Shown: positions 26,186 to 37,266, counted from the first letter of the stretch. The stretch is 64,000 nt of DNA from Tardiphaga sp. 709 (GCF_032401055.1 NZ_CP135529.1:806001-870000); one strand, 5' to 3'. Numbers and translations: made by a program. The notes: a model not told the origin generated them from the letters alone.

Positions 26186-27034
26186 TCAGCCCTTCGGCTT
26201 GCCACCATAGACATGTTCCGGCCCCGGAAACGCGCGCGAACGCACATCGGTGGCGTAGCCCTCGATGGCCGCCTCGATCATCGGTCCAAGATTGCCGTAG
26301 CGCTTGACGAATTTCGGCACCCGCGCCGACAGGCCGAGCATGTCTTCGAGCACCAATACCTGACCGTCACAAGCCGAGCTCGCGCCGATACCGATGGTCG
26401 GGATCGGAATCGTCTCGGTGATCTTTCGCGCGAGCGGTTCAGCCACCGCTTCAATCACCACCGAGAACGCGCCGGCTTGCGCGATAGCAATCGCATCGTT
26501 CTGGATCGGCCCCGGCACGTTCTCACCGCGCGCAATCGCTTCGGCCTCTTCCTTGCCCTGCGAGCGGAACGAACCGAGCGCTGCGATCGACTGCGGCGTC
26601 AGGCCGATATGCGCCATCACGGGGATGCCGCGCTCGGTGAGGAACGCAATGGTCTCGGCCATGCGGGCGCCGCCCTCAAGCTTCACGGCGCCGCAATGGG
26701 TCTCTTTCAGAATGCGCGCGGCGGAATGAAACGCCTGCTCTTTCGACGCTTCATAGGAGCCGAACGGCATGTCGACGACGACCAGCGACTGCTTGGAGCC
26801 GCGCATCACCGCGTGGCCCTGCAGGATCATCATGTCGAGCGTCACGGGGATCGTGGTCTCAAAACCGTGCATGACATTGCCGAGCGAGTCGCCGACGAGG
26901 ATCACGTCGCAATAGCGATCAACCAATGAGGCCGTATGCGCATGATACGAGGTGAGCATCACGATCGGCTCGCCGTTCTTGCGCGCGAGAATATCTGGTG
27001 CCGTCTTGCGCTTGATGGCCGACTGAACTGACAT
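26186..27034 (-). CDS. panB: 3-methyl-2-oxobutanoate hydroxymethyltransferase
   Basis: Makes ketopantoate from 2-oxoisovalerate and methylene-tetrahydrofolate in the pantothenate/CoA pathway. The 282-residue protein has the family pattern: [26 protein letters not shown] with the metal-binding Asp, the second Asp in [29 protein letters not shown] and [20 protein letters not shown] precedes the ATG. It lies four bases downstream of the nnrU-like gene, suggesting co-transcription; panC is not in the window. Confidence 0.97.
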   Translation of the reverse strand: MSVQSAIKRKTAPDILARKNGEPIVMLTSYHAHTASLVDRYCDVILVGDSLGNVMHGFETTIPVTLDMMILQGHAVMRGSKQSLVVVDMPFGSYEASKEQAFHSAARILKETHCGAVKLEGGARMAETIAFLTERGIPVMAHIGLTPQSIAALGSFRSQGKEEAEAIARGENVPGPIQNDAIAIAQAGAFSVVIEAVAEPLARKITETIPIPTIGIGASSACDGQVLVLEDMLGLSARVPKFVKRYGNLGPMIEAAIEGYATDVRSRAFPGPEHVYGGKPKG

Positions 27035-27038
27035 GAAC

Positions 27039-27623
27039 TTAAGCTCCGAACACGGGAACGCCGATCACCACCGGATGGAAGGCGAAACCCAAAGCGATAT
27101 AGGCGACGATGCCGACCGCGACCGCAATCGCGTCATTCATCGGACCGCCCACCGGGATCGGCGGACCGCCGGCATCGGCGCGATGCTTCAGCGAAATGCG
27201 ATCAATCACCGCCCAGGCCAGGAACGATCCGAACAGGATGATCGAGCCGAGATCACCATTGGCGAGCAGATGTGCGGCGGCCCACAGCTTGATGCCGGCG
27301 AGCATCGGATGTTTCAGCGTGGTGTAGATGCGGCCGCGGATATAGGACGCGGTGACCATGATAACCGCCGGCAGCATCAGCGCGACGGTGATGTGCTTCA
27401 TCGCCAGCGGCGGCGTCCAGACATTGATCCAGCCAGTCGCGCGATATTGCGCGAAGCCCCAGATGATCAGCGCGAGGCCGACGGCGGAGATCAGCGCAAA
27501 GCCGAGCTTGTAGACGCTCTCGCCCAGACGCGCGATCAACTGCGCGCGCGCCTCGCGCCTGATGATGAACAGGTGAATGCCGAGAAACAGCACGAGGCCG
27601 AGGATCATCACGATCAGTCCCAT
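27039..27623 (-). CDS. NnrU family membrane protein
   Basis: A 194-residue inner-membrane protein with about five hydrophobic helices beginning [19 protein letters not shown]. The motif set [45 protein letters not shown] and [20 protein letters not shown] is typical of the NnrU family. NnrU was found beside nitric-oxide-reduction genes in some rhizobia, but this copy sits with panB and its role is unknown. Only four bases separate it from panB. Confidence 0.85.
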   Translation of the reverse strand: MGLIVMILGLVLFLGIHLFIIRREARAQLIARLGESVYKLGFALISAVGLALIIWGFAQYRATGWINVWTPPLAMKHITVALMLPAVIMVTASYIRGRIYTTLKHPMLAGIKLWAAAHLLANGDLGSIILFGSFLAWAVIDRISLKHRADAGGPPIPVGGPMNDAIAVAVGIVAYIALGFAFHPVVIGVPVFGA

Positions 27624-27773
27624 GATGTCCAGTCCTCTCGCCCGGGCGGTTGCGTGCCGGATGGGTTGCCCGCCCTGAAATTCCCACTATGGTCCCGCCC
27701 GGCCAGCGGATTTTAGCCGCCTTTGGCGCCGGTCAGACGGCTTCCGGGTATCACTTTTCAGGGGACGCACGCA

Positions 27774-28769
27774 ATGCTGCGAAACGACACGACATCTGAC
27801 CGCTTTCGCCTTGCGCTCGCAGCGCTGTTGTTCGCAACGCTGCCCTTCGCAGCGCACGCGCAGACACCCGTCTGGCCGCCCAAGCTGGTGCGCATCATCG
27901 TGCCATTCGGCGCCGGCGCGAGCCCGGACATCGTCGGCCGCGTGCTCGCCGACAGTCTGCAGGCGCGGCATCCCGGCACCAATTTCGTGGTGGAGAATAA
28001 GCCCGGAGCCTCCGGCAATATCGGCACCGACGCCATCGCCAAATCTACACCTGATGGTTCGACCATCGGCATCTCGCTCGGCGGCCCGCTCGCCATCAAC
28101 ACGCTGCTGTTTGCCAAGCTGCCCTACAATCCCGACACCGACATCGCGCCGATCACGCTGCTGACGCAGCTCCCCAGCGTGCTCGCGGTGCCGACCAGCC
28201 TCGGCGTCAATACGGTCGCGGAATTCCTCGCCAAGGCCAAAGCCGATCCGAAGGGCCTCGGCTACGGCTCGATCGGCGTCGGCACGCTGTCGCAGCTCTG
28301 CATGGAAGCGATCGCGCAGAAGGCCGGCGCCAATATGGTGCACATCCCCTACCCGTCGTCCCCCGCAGCGACCACCGCGCTGATCCGCGGCGATGTGATG
28401 GTCGCGTGCCTCCCCGCCATCGGCGTGACGCCGCAGCTCGCCACCGGCGCCGTGAAGATTCTCGCCGTCACCACCGCGAAGCGCTCGCCGTTCCTGCCGG
28501 ACGTCCCGACGCTCACCGAGAGCGGCATCGACGTGCAGTCCGACGCCTGGAATGCGCTGGTCGGCCCGGGCGGGCTGTCGAAGGAAGTGGTGGCGACGAT
28601 CAATGCCGAAGTGACGCAGACACTGGCCGAGCCCGCCGTGATCGAGAAACTGAAGCTGCAGCTCATCACGCCGTCGCCGACCACGCCGGATCAGCTCCGC
28701 AAGCGCATGGCCGACGAGAAGGCACTGTGGGCCGAGGTGATCAAGGCGGCGAAGATCAGGATCGATTGA
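27774..28769 (+). CDS. Bug-family periplasmic solute-binding protein (TTT type)
   Basis: A periplasmic receptor of the tripartite tricarboxylate transporter class, 331 residues. It has a signal peptide (LALAALLFATLPFAAHAQ), then the Bug hallmark start KLVRIIVPFGAGASPDIVGR, the NKPGASGNIGTDAIAKS ligand loop and GSIGVGTLSQLCMEA. AGGGGA precedes the ATG at 27774. No TctA or TctB membrane genes are adjacent, so this is an orphan binding protein, as is common in these bacteria. The ligand, probably a carboxylic acid, cannot be assigned. Confidence 0.88.
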   Translation: MLRNDTTSDRFRLALAALLFATLPFAAHAQTPVWPPKLVRIIVPFGAGASPDIVGRVLADSLQARHPGTNFVVENKPGASGNIGTDAIAKSTPDGSTIGISLGGPLAINTLLFAKLPYNPDTDIAPITLLTQLPSVLAVPTSLGVNTVAEFLAKAKADPKGLGYGSIGVGTLSQLCMEAIAQKAGANMVHIPYPSSPAATTALIRGDVMVACLPAIGVTPQLATGAVKILAVTTAKRSPFLPDVPTLTESGIDVQSDAWNALVGPGGLSKEVVATINAEVTQTLAEPAVIEKLKLQLITPSPTTPDQLRKRMADEKALWAEVIKAAKIRID

Positions 28770-28780
28770 GGGACTTCCTA

Positions 28781-28829
28781 ACCTCGCCCCGCCCCGCGCG
28801 AAGCGAAGCTTCGCTAGGCGGGGCGAGGT
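28781..28829. repeat. Hairpin repeat between convergent genes
   Basis: Perfect 13-base arms ACCTCGCCCCGCC (28781-28793) and GGCGGGGCGAGGT (28817-28829) enclose the palindrome AGCGAAGCTTCGCT (28802-28815). The inner GCGAAGC/GCTTCGC core resembles the element at 8250-8297. It may terminate both flanking convergent genes. Confidence 0.75.
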
Positions 28830-28840
28830 AAGAAAGACCG

Positions 28841-29218
28841 TCACACGAACCGGCAGTTTCGCGCGGTTTGCGCCATGCCGGACGACGACGAGGTCGGAAT
28901 GCTGTAGCTCGCCTCGCTCGGTGTTTGGCCGCGTGCGGGGATGATCACCGTGCCGTGGTCCTTCACCGAGCCCTTGGCGTTGGTTACCGTGACGTCGATG
29001 CCGCAGGCGATCTTGCGGGCGCAGTTGTTCTCAAAATCCATCTTGAACGAATACTTGCCGTTGTCCTGCCAGAACCCGACATACTTGTCGCCGACGCAGG
29101 CCTTGGCTTCCTCGGTCCAGTTGTCGGGCTCGGGCCAGAACAACAGCGCGCTGCCGCCGGTGAGCGCACCGACAGCGCCAACAATCGTCGCAATCAACAC
29201 GAACCTGCGTCCAAACAT
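28841..29218 (-). CDS. Hypothetical secreted or membrane-anchored protein
   Basis: A 125-residue protein with an N-terminal hydrophobic helix (FVLIATIVGAVGALTGGSALLF) and a small globular part with conserved-looking cysteines (ACVGDKYVGFW, NNCARKIACGIDV, NCRFV), which suggests disulfides in the periplasm. GGAGG precedes the ATG. No family was recognised. It is followed upstream on the same strand, 62 bases away, by another secreted hypothetical protein. Confidence 0.55.
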   Translation of the reverse strand: MFGRRFVLIATIVGAVGALTGGSALLFWPEPDNWTEEAKACVGDKYVGFWQDNGKYSFKMDFENNCARKIACGIDVTVTNAKGSVKDHGTVIIPARGQTPSEASYSIPTSSSSGMAQTARNCRFV

Positions 29219-29280
29219 CGCCGCCTCCGGAGTGATTTCCCCTTCGTCGCGGCGGGTGGCTCAGCGGTTCACGCCACACG

Positions 29281-29886
29281 CTACTTCCCAGACTGCTTCT
29301 CCAACTCCCGGTTATCGACATAGCGGATCATGATCGGGCGCCCGGCGACCGCGCCACCGAGACCCTTGGTGAGTTTCAACGGCAGGCAGCTATGGAGCGA
29401 GGCGTTGATGGCCTTGAGATAGGTGTCGCGCGTGTCCTGCGGCGCATCCTTGCTGGCAAAGGTCACCCGCGGCGGCGCGATGGGCGTGCCGGCCGTGTTG
29501 AACGAGAACATCACCGACATCTGCATGCCTGCACGCGCAGCGTCCGTCGCGGGAGGCGACCAGCACGACCGCAAGGTAGCGAACAGGTCGCCGATCGTAT
29601 CGAGATCATGATCGGGCCGGCGGTAGAGAGCCTGCTGATCGCCCGGCGGCACGCTCAGCACCGTGACCTGCAGGTTCTGGCCGATCGGATAATCGATCTC
29701 GGGAATACACGGCCCATGATCGAACACGCTGCAGGTGGACGGCGTGCACGGCTCGCCATCGAGCACGCTGCACGGCCTGTGCGAAAACGGCACTGCATCG
29801 CCGGCGCGCAGCCGCCGCGCCTCCGCCTGGCCGGCGAATGCCGCCACTACGCCGGCGATCAACAGCAATGTGAGGTTCCGTGTCAT
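29281..29886 (-). CDS. Secreted Cys-containing hypothetical protein
   Basis: A 201-residue protein starting with a signal peptide (MTRNLTLLLIAGVVAAFAGQAEA). The early mature part holds four cysteines in a repeated setting (PCSVLDGEPCTPSTCSVFDHGPCIPE is the span). The C-terminal part (LRSCWSPPATDAAR, FSFNTAGTPIAPPRVTF, SLHSCLPLKLTKG, GRPIMIRYVDNR) resembles the TonB C-terminal/energy-transducer fold sometimes found in small periplasmic proteins; this is a weak impression. Function unknown. Confidence 0.55.
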   Translation of the reverse strand: MTRNLTLLLIAGVVAAFAGQAEARRLRAGDAVPFSHRPCSVLDGEPCTPSTCSVFDHGPCIPEIDYPIGQNLQVTVLSVPPGDQQALYRRPDHDLDTIGDLFATLRSCWSPPATDAARAGMQMSVMFSFNTAGTPIAPPRVTFASKDAPQDTRDTYLKAINASLHSCLPLKLTKGLGGAVAGRPIMIRYVDNRELEKQSGK

Positions 29887-30084
29887 TCGGACACCCTTGC
29901 AAATGCGCCCTCACCTGAAATGATACAGGCGTGTGGCGTCATCAAGATCGGGATGGGTCACAACCGCACGAGCAGACCAACAAACGGAACGCCGGCCGAA
30001 CGACCGATTGCAGACATTGTTGCGCCCGCGCGCAGCCCGGCACCACACGTCGTCGTCATCACACCCCAACCTCAGGAGACCGAC

Positions 30085-30750
30085 ATGAGCAGTCCCCAGG
30101 TGCACCGTGATACTTCCGTCACCATGAAGCTCGAAATCGTCGTCATTCCCGTGTCCAATGTCGACACGGCCAAGAGTTTTTACGCAAACCTCGGCTGGAG
30201 GCTCGACGCCGACTTCGTGGTCGGTGCCGACTATCGCGTGATCCAGTTCACGCCGCCGGGGTCGGATTGCTCGGTCATCTTCGGCAAGAACGTCACCGCC
30301 GCGACGCCTGGATCGGCGCAGGGTCTGTATCTGATCGTCTCCGACATCGAGGCCGCCCGTGCGGACCTGCTCGGCCGCGGCGTCAAGGTGAGCGACGCCT
30401 TCCACGCCGGAGATGTCAATGTCGGGCCGGACGAGCCCTATTTGTTCGGGCGACTTCGGGTGAATGGCCCGGATCCCGCGCGGGCCAGCTATCGCTCCTT
30501 CGCATCATTCAGCGACCCGGACGGCAACGGCTGGCTGTTTCAGGAGATCACCACGCGACTGCCCGGACGCATCGACGCCAGTGCCACGACTTTCAATTCA
30601 TCTGCTGACCTTGCAGCCGCCTTGCGGCGAGCGGCGATCGCGCATGGCGAACACGAAAAGCGCACTGGCGGCCAGCATGACGAGAACTGGCCGGACTGGT
30701 ATGCCGACTATATCGTGCGCGAGCAGAGCGGCGAGTCGTTGCCGACATAG
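30085..30750 (+). CDS. VOC-superfamily (glyoxalase/dioxygenase-like) protein
   Basis: A 221-residue vicinal-oxygen-chelate protein. The paired beta-alpha-beta modules show as MKLEIVVIPVSNVDTAKSFY, LGWRLDADF, DYRVIQFTPPGS and, in the second module, GLYLIVSDIEAARADLLGRG and FASFSDPDGNGWLFQEI, the latter with a metal-binding Glu. A C-terminal extension of about 50 residues (AALRRAAIAHGEHEKRTGG..WPDWYADYIVREQ) is unusual for plain VOC proteins and resembles tails seen in related hypothetical enzymes. AGGAG precedes the ATG at 30085. The substrate is unknown. Confidence 0.82.
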   Translation: MSSPQVHRDTSVTMKLEIVVIPVSNVDTAKSFYANLGWRLDADFVVGADYRVIQFTPPGSDCSVIFGKNVTAATPGSAQGLYLIVSDIEAARADLLGRGVKVSDAFHAGDVNVGPDEPYLFGRLRVNGPDPARASYRSFASFSDPDGNGWLFQEITTRLPGRIDASATTFNSSADLAAALRRAAIAHGEHEKRTGGQHDENWPDWYADYIVREQSGESLPT

Positions 30751-30846
30751 CGGCCGCATCGCACGGCACATGGAATACGTCGCAACTGAATCGTCTGACG
30801 CAAAACTGGATAACCCCACCCCATCCTTGCGGAACCGAACTCGACG

Positions 30847-32082
30847 TCATAGGCGGGCACTGTCCTGGCTCTGCAACTGCGGGAGCGCGTATCCGGATCC
30901 GGCGACAGGCGCGTCGGCGGAGGCGCTCGATAGCGCATGGGAGATCGTGCGGTTGCGGCCGGTCCGCTTCGCTTCGTAAAGTCGCCCATCGACCCGCTTG
31001 TACAGGCTCGGCCAGCTATCTCCCGGCCGCAGCGTCCCCACGCCGAAGCTCGCAGTGACCTGCCTCGCTCCCCCCGGGACGGCGAAACTGTTCTGCTCGA
31101 TCGCGATCCTCAACCGTTCGGCATAATCAACCGCTTCCTGTTCGTCCGTATCCGGAAGGAACACCGCAAATTCCTCGCCGCCCAGCCGCCCGACGATGTC
31201 GCGTTTGCGCGACGCGTTGCACAGCATGCGCCCCACCTCCCCAAGGACATCGTCTCCGACGTCATGACCGAGGGTGTCGTTGATGCTCTTGAAGTTGTCG
31301 ATGTCGCACAAGGCGAGCGCAGCACGGCTCGGTCCGTGTTTGCGCAGATGGGCGGATACCCGTTCCTGAAAGCCGCGCCGGTTCAGAATGCCGGTCAACA
31401 GATCGAGATCGCGTTCGCGACGGAGATCGTCGATCATGTCGGACACCGCCGCGGCGAGGATGGCCAGCGCCAGGCCGGCGCCGAGCACGGCGAGCGAAAG
31501 CTGGAGTGCTTGCCAGAACATCGAATTGGCGAAAGCAGTTCTGTCGACCGGCATGGAAAATCCGACCGTGAGCAGGGTTCGCGGAAAAAAGTGCACCCCA
31601 AACAGCAGCAGCACCCAGAACAAAGCCCGGTCGACAGTCCGCCCGCGCGCCAAAGCGGTGAGCCGCCACGCTGCGATCACCATCAGGAGGCCGTAGCCGA
31701 AATTCTGGATGTAGACCCGGGCGACGAGATTGCGGTCGATATAAAAGAAATAGGCGAATAGCAGGACGAAGACGGCCAGGATCGCCATATCGATGATTGG
31801 GCCGAACGGCTTGCCCGAACGCAGCAGGATGCCCTCCACGGCGGCGATCACCGCTGACGTGTAGAGCGCGCCCGAGACGATGGCGTTGGGCCCCGCGCCG
31901 GGCGGCCAACTCAAAATCTGCGACATCGCACCGAGGGCAAACAGGACGCACGCGCCGGCCAGCAACAGCAGGTAGTTGCGCTTCTTCTCGACGAGCCACG
32001 CGCAGACGAAGGCAGCTCCGAAGACAAACAATATTCCCGGCGTTATCAGTTGGAGCGTAGTCTTGACGATGACCCCATCCAT
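30847..32082 (-). CDS. Membrane-bound GGDEF diguanylate cyclase
   Basis: Makes c-di-GMP from two GTP. The N-terminal half (about 1-230 of 411) has six to seven membrane helices and probably senses something in or near the membrane. A GGDEF domain follows: DLLTGILNRRGFQERV, ALCDIDNFKSINDTLGHDVGD and the active-site loop RLGGEEFAVFL. An RxxD inhibitory site (RKRD) sits five residues before GGEEF, so product inhibition is expected. The ATG at 32082 is preferred over a TTG at 32100. With the EAL gene at the window start, both synthesis and breakdown of c-di-GMP are represented. Confidence 0.9.
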   Translation of the reverse strand: MDGVIVKTTLQLITPGILFVFGAAFVCAWLVEKKRNYLLLLAGACVLFALGAMSQILSWPPGAGPNAIVSGALYTSAVIAAVEGILLRSGKPFGPIIDMAILAVFVLLFAYFFYIDRNLVARVYIQNFGYGLLMVIAAWRLTALARGRTVDRALFWVLLLFGVHFFPRTLLTVGFSMPVDRTAFANSMFWQALQLSLAVLGAGLALAILAAAVSDMIDDLRRERDLDLLTGILNRRGFQERVSAHLRKHGPSRAALALCDIDNFKSINDTLGHDVGDDVLGEVGRMLCNASRKRDIVGRLGGEEFAVFLPDTDEQEAVDYAERLRIAIEQNSFAVPGGARQVTASFGVGTLRPGDSWPSLYKRVDGRLYEAKRTGRNRTISHALSSASADAPVAGSGYALPQLQSQDSARL

Positions 32083-32486
32083 TTCGCTCAAACTTTCCAA
32101 TAGGCCAGGCCGTCGTGATGCACGACCCGGGCATCAGTGCCTCGTAGCCAAAGAACACTATCAAATTTGACCGGAAATGCCTCAAATGCGAGTCGATTGA
32201 TGGGAACGGGGTTCCTCACGCCTCGACGTCATACGCCGCGAATGCATCGTCAGCCGCCTGGCTCACAAGGGAAGATGGATGGCCGGGTCATCTCGCGAAG
32301 CCGCGCTTCGCGCGGCCAAAACGTGGGGAGAGTTTATCGCTCAACTCATACGTCATACGCGGGCTTGACCCAGGTACCCATCTTCCCCGACAAAGCCTCA
32401 ACACACAATACGCAGTGCCGTTGCGCGCTCATCAAGAACAAGACCGTTCACAACTGCACGAACAGACCGCGGAGGAACTGCCAGCC
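32083..32486. other. 404-base divergent intergenic region with small hairpins
   Basis: No gene seen. It should hold the promoters of the diguanylate cyclase (leftward) and the SRPBCC gene (rightward). A hairpin CGCGAAG/CTTCGCG lies at about 32295-32313 with the same core as the other intergenic repeats in the window. GGAGGA just before 32487 is the ribosome site of the SRPBCC gene. Confidence 0.5.
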
Positions 32487-32945
32487 ATGACCACACCCAA
32501 GACACCGACGCATCCGTTCGAGCGCAGCCACTCCATCGTGATCGCGGCTGCGCCCGAAGCCGTGTTCGATTACGTCACCAATCCAAAATCGTGGCCGCAA
32601 TGGCTGCCCTCCTCGCACGACATCGACTGCGAGGACCGGCCGATGCGGTTCGGCGACACGTTTCACGAACACTGGTCGACGCGGTCGGGCCCGGTCGCGC
32701 TGGACTGGCTGGTAATCGCCTGCGAGCGTCCGCGACTCTGGATCGGCCTGACACATATGAGCGTCACCGGCCCAATCGTCGTACAATATGTGTGCGATGT
32801 GGTGGATGGCGGGACGAAGTTCACCCGCACGGTACGCAATCCGGCACGGCCGAAGGCACCGACCGCGGAGATGATTGCGCGGATCGATGAGGAAGCGGAG
32901 TTGGGGCTGGCGAATATCAAGAGGATCGTGGAATTCGGCACCTGA
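32487..32945 (+). CDS. SRPBCC (START-like) family protein
   Basis: A 152-residue protein of the polyketide cyclase/START-like fold. The N-terminal strand FERSHSIVIAAAPEAVFDYVTNPKSWPQWLPSS is the family signature, and the C-terminal helix is TAEMIARIDEEAELGLANIKRIVE. Members bind hydrophobic ligands or act as cyclases; the ligand here is unknown. The ATG at 32487 follows GGAGGA. A decayed copy of the same gene lies 290 bases downstream. Confidence 0.82.
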   Translation: MTTPKTPTHPFERSHSIVIAAAPEAVFDYVTNPKSWPQWLPSSHDIDCEDRPMRFGDTFHEHWSTRSGPVALDWLVIACERPRLWIGLTHMSVTGPIVVQYVCDVVDGGTKFTRTVRNPARPKAPTAEMIARIDEEAELGLANIKRIVEFGT

Positions 32946-33133
32946 GGCTGCGGCCTGAAGGCCGCACAAACTTCATATCCACTTCAAAACAACTATGTTG
33001 GGGCAGCGACCGATTGGGTTGCTTCATCCCACAAGATTTGCTGACACGCCTAGCGCGCAGGAATCTTTCTTTAAGAGTTCAGCGATACGGTTCACTCAAG
33101 CGGTTCATGTATTGCGTACCGCTAGCAGGTCAA

Positions 33134-33159
33134 GATCCGCCGGAGCGACCCGGCGGATC
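33134..33159. other. Perfect 10-base stem-loop
   Basis: GATCCGCCGG (33134-33143) pairs with CCGGCGGATC (33150-33159) around AGCGAC. It lies in the non-coding stretch before the SRPBCC pseudogene and has no T-run. Confidence 0.5.
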
Positions 33160-33230
33160 GTCCTGGCTCTGTCGGGAGACAGCTGCATCGGCCTACGAAA
33201 GGCCGAGGTCCAACGCGTCGTCCCTCACCT

Positions 33231-33604
33231 GCCGGTGTTCGATTACATCACCAATCCGAAATCATGGCCGCAATAGCTGCCCTCGCCGCATGCCATCGAC
33301 TGCGAAGACCGCCCGATACGCTCCGGTGACACCTTTCACGAGCGCTGGTCAACGCGGTCGGGCCCGGTCGCGCTGGACTGGCTGGTAATTACCTACGAGC
33401 GCCCGCAGCTCTGGATCGGCCTGACGCACATGAGCGTCATCGGCCCCATCGTGGTGCATATGCCTGCAACGAAGTCGAGGGTGGCACGAAATTCACCCGC
33501 ACCGTCCGCAACCATGCGCAATCGAAGGCGCCGACGGCAGAGATGATTGCGCAGATCGATGCGGAGGCGGAGTTGGGGCTGGCGAATATCAAGGGATTGT
33601 GAAG
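33231..33604 (+). pseudogene. Decayed tandem copy of the SRPBCC gene
   Basis: The DNA aligns with 32563-32925 over nearly its whole length, including long identical stretches such as CGGTCGGGCCCGGTCGCGCT. The Trp codon in PQWLP has become TAG (33274-33276), one base is missing near 33461, and the first 25 or so codons and the normal start and end are lost. It is therefore a non-functional duplicate. It sits directly between the intact gene and the AT-rich GHKL gene. Confidence 0.88.
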
Positions 33605-33621
33605 GAGAAAAAGTAGAGCAG

Positions 33622-35220
33622 CTAGTCAGACGGGAATTTTAGATTGAATAACAGCCTAAGAACCTTTTCAACTGTCTTACGATAATCGAGCACTTGAGCA
33701 TCTGTGATTCCGACAGTTGCACGCTCGTGAACGAGTTTATTTCTAAGATTGTAATAATGCTGAACTTTCGCGAGAAGTGCGGGAGTCAAATTTACATGCT
33801 GCTTCACGTCATTGATAACAGAATGCCGCGCTTTAAATAATTGAACAATCTTTGCGTCATTGTATACGTGGGGCGGAAATATATCAGTTCGATTTACGAT
33901 AAATTCCTTAAGAGCTATCTCGAAATTGCTATCAAGCAAAATTAGAGCGACTCTATTTTTTGTATCAAGCTTTTGCTTCGATATTAGATCGACCAGCCCC
34001 ATTGCCTCAATCAGCCCTAGCGTCCAAGGCTTCTGCCGAAGCACCGCCTTATTCTTGGACCTCAGGGCATCAATGCGCGCAGGTTTTCGCGTTCGCGGCA
34101 ATTTTGGTAAAGTAATTTTCCTGCCAATTGATATTTCCGATGGCTCGATGGTCTGCACTCGACCACGGGCATGTGGGTAAACAGCGTTATCCCAATTGTT
34201 CTTTGTTCGTCTCGATAGACTACTGAAATAGCTCACCAAGCCGATAAGCGTGGGGCGAAGCTGAGAAAATGCTGCATGATTAAAATTCAAGCCACTCTTA
34301 CTACTGTTCCAAGGCATAACATCTGGCGCACCCTGGACATGCACAATCACACGACAAAGAGAAGCGTCTGGATGAGGTACGCCGGCCTCGCCAGAAACGA
34401 AATAGCCAACGTCACGCGTACGAAGCTCCTTAACGATTAGCCGATGATTGCAGTAGACGTATACTCCGTAATTGTCCTTTTCCGGCACTCGGTCCCTAAT
34501 CAGGCCGGCAGTCATGGTCACCTTGAGACTCTGTTCAGCTCGAGGAGTTATCGTGAAAACTGCCTCCTTTGGCTCAAAGCCAGGCGGATATGCCCACACA
34601 TCAAAACGGATTGGTGACAAGCCCTCACCATTGAGTGTGATCTTGCACCCGTCACGAATAAACCAATCGTAGGTTTCACTTAGATGCTCACGAACAATAT
34701 CGATATCTTCCTCGTCGAAACTTTGTCGAAGTTTAGAAATCTCTACTGATGTAGTCCCCGGCGCAACATTCGGAATTTCGTAAGCTGCAAGAGCCCAGTC
34801 GTCTGATTGCAGCCACTCGTTAGTAAGATCAATTTCGAGGCTCTTCTCTCTTTTGTACCTCGTACGAATTTCAACGAGCTCGCCTAGAGCGACACCCGCT
34901 CTCTTGCCCCCGACTCCAAACGTACCAATGACTTCCTCGTGCGACTTATTACCAGTGGCTCCAGGCGCAATCAGCAATCTTAGATCTTGCTCTTTTACTC
35001 CCCCAGCATTGTCGCGAATAGAGATGATCTGCCTATTGAAATCCAAAATGATTTCGACCTCTAACGAGGTGCTCTTATCGTTGGATATCCAGAAATCTAT
35101 GGCATTATCGACTAACTCACAAAGTCCGGTCTTTAAATCGTAGTCACTAATGATCGAGAGAAAGAGGCGCTTCTCCGGTGTACCGTCGATCTCTTCTAGC
35201 TCAGTCTTACGCGTGACCAT
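33622..35220 (-). CDS. GHKL (Hsp90/MORC-like) ATPase with C-terminal HEPN-like motif
   Basis: A 532-residue protein not recognised as any named housekeeping enzyme. Residues 35-42 (ELVDNAID) are the N box, 69-74 (RDNAGG) the G1 box and 99-109 (GTFGVGGKRAG) the G2 glycine loop of a GHKL ATPase. An S5-like middle part with PWNSSKSGLNF resembles prokaryotic MORC proteins. The C-terminal 120 residues are helical and contain RNKLVH (493-498), the R-x4-H pattern of HEPN RNases. The start at 35220 follows GGGGGAA; a further ATG lies at 35256. The gene is visibly AT-richer, with A/T-ending codons, than its neighbours, suggesting horizontal arrival. An anti-phage role is a guess from architecture and context. 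Confidence 0.8.
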   Translation of the reverse strand: MVTRKTELEEIDGTPEKRLFLSIISDYDLKTGLCELVDNAIDFWISNDKSTSLEVEIILDFNRQIISIRDNAGGVKEQDLRLLIAPGATGNKSHEEVIGTFGVGGKRAGVALGELVEIRTRYKREKSLEIDLTNEWLQSDDWALAAYEIPNVAPGTTSVEISKLRQSFDEEDIDIVREHLSETYDWFIRDGCKITLNGEGLSPIRFDVWAYPPGFEPKEAVFTITPRAEQSLKVTMTAGLIRDRVPEKDNYGVYVYCNHRLIVKELRTRDVGYFVSGEAGVPHPDASLCRVIVHVQGAPDVMPWNSSKSGLNFNHAAFSQLRPTLIGLVSYFSSLSRRTKNNWDNAVYPHARGRVQTIEPSEISIGRKITLPKLPRTRKPARIDALRSKNKAVLRQKPWTLGLIEAMGLVDLISKQKLDTKNRVALILLDSNFEIALKEFIVNRTDIFPPHVYNDAKIVQLFKARHSVINDVKQHVNLTPALLAKVQHYYNLRNKLVHERATVGITDAQVLDYRKTVEKVLRLLFNLKFPSD

Positions 35221-35440
35221 CGTTTCCCCCGTTGCCGCCAATGTCGCACGGCGCATCAGCCCGGGAAAAACCTACAGAGAAAATCAACTCTACGCTACTA
35301 GTGGTTGCACGATAAGACCGATCCGCCAGCAAAGTTTACGGACTTAAATCTCGCTCTGAGCAAACATGGATGCGGCGCAACATTTGGAGTGAAATGATGA
35401 CGGGCGCGAGTAAAAATAACTGCAGGTGATAAGTGGCTAC

Positions 35441-37060
<1,620 letters not shown>

Positions 37061-37177
37061 AAACGTGCCTGTGGCAGGGAAAACGGGCGCAATCAAGGGA
37101 TTTTGGGCGGGAAACTGGCCGAAGTGGCGACCATCGGCCGCGTTGCGATCCGGCTGCGTGGGTCCCATATAACCCCT

Positions 37178-37245
37178 GCGAGGACGACCTCCAAATCATC
37201 ATCATCCGGCAAAGGGAAACCTTTGCTTGCAGGGACGGCCCTGTA
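37178..37245 (+). ncRNA. Guanidine-II (mini-ykkC) riboswitch
   Basis: Two short hairpins with ACGR loops lie in the leader of sugE: GAGG-ACGA-CCTC at 37180-37191 and CAGGG-ACGG-CCCTG at 37230-37243. The AGGAGG ribosome site (37253-37258) follows ten bases later. Two stems closed by ACGR tetraloops, the second near the ribosome site, define the guanidine-II class. Guanidinium binding brings the loops together and frees the ribosome site, turning the exporter on. Confidence 0.9.
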
Positions 37246-37266
37246 CTTTCATCAGGAGGCCGTTCC

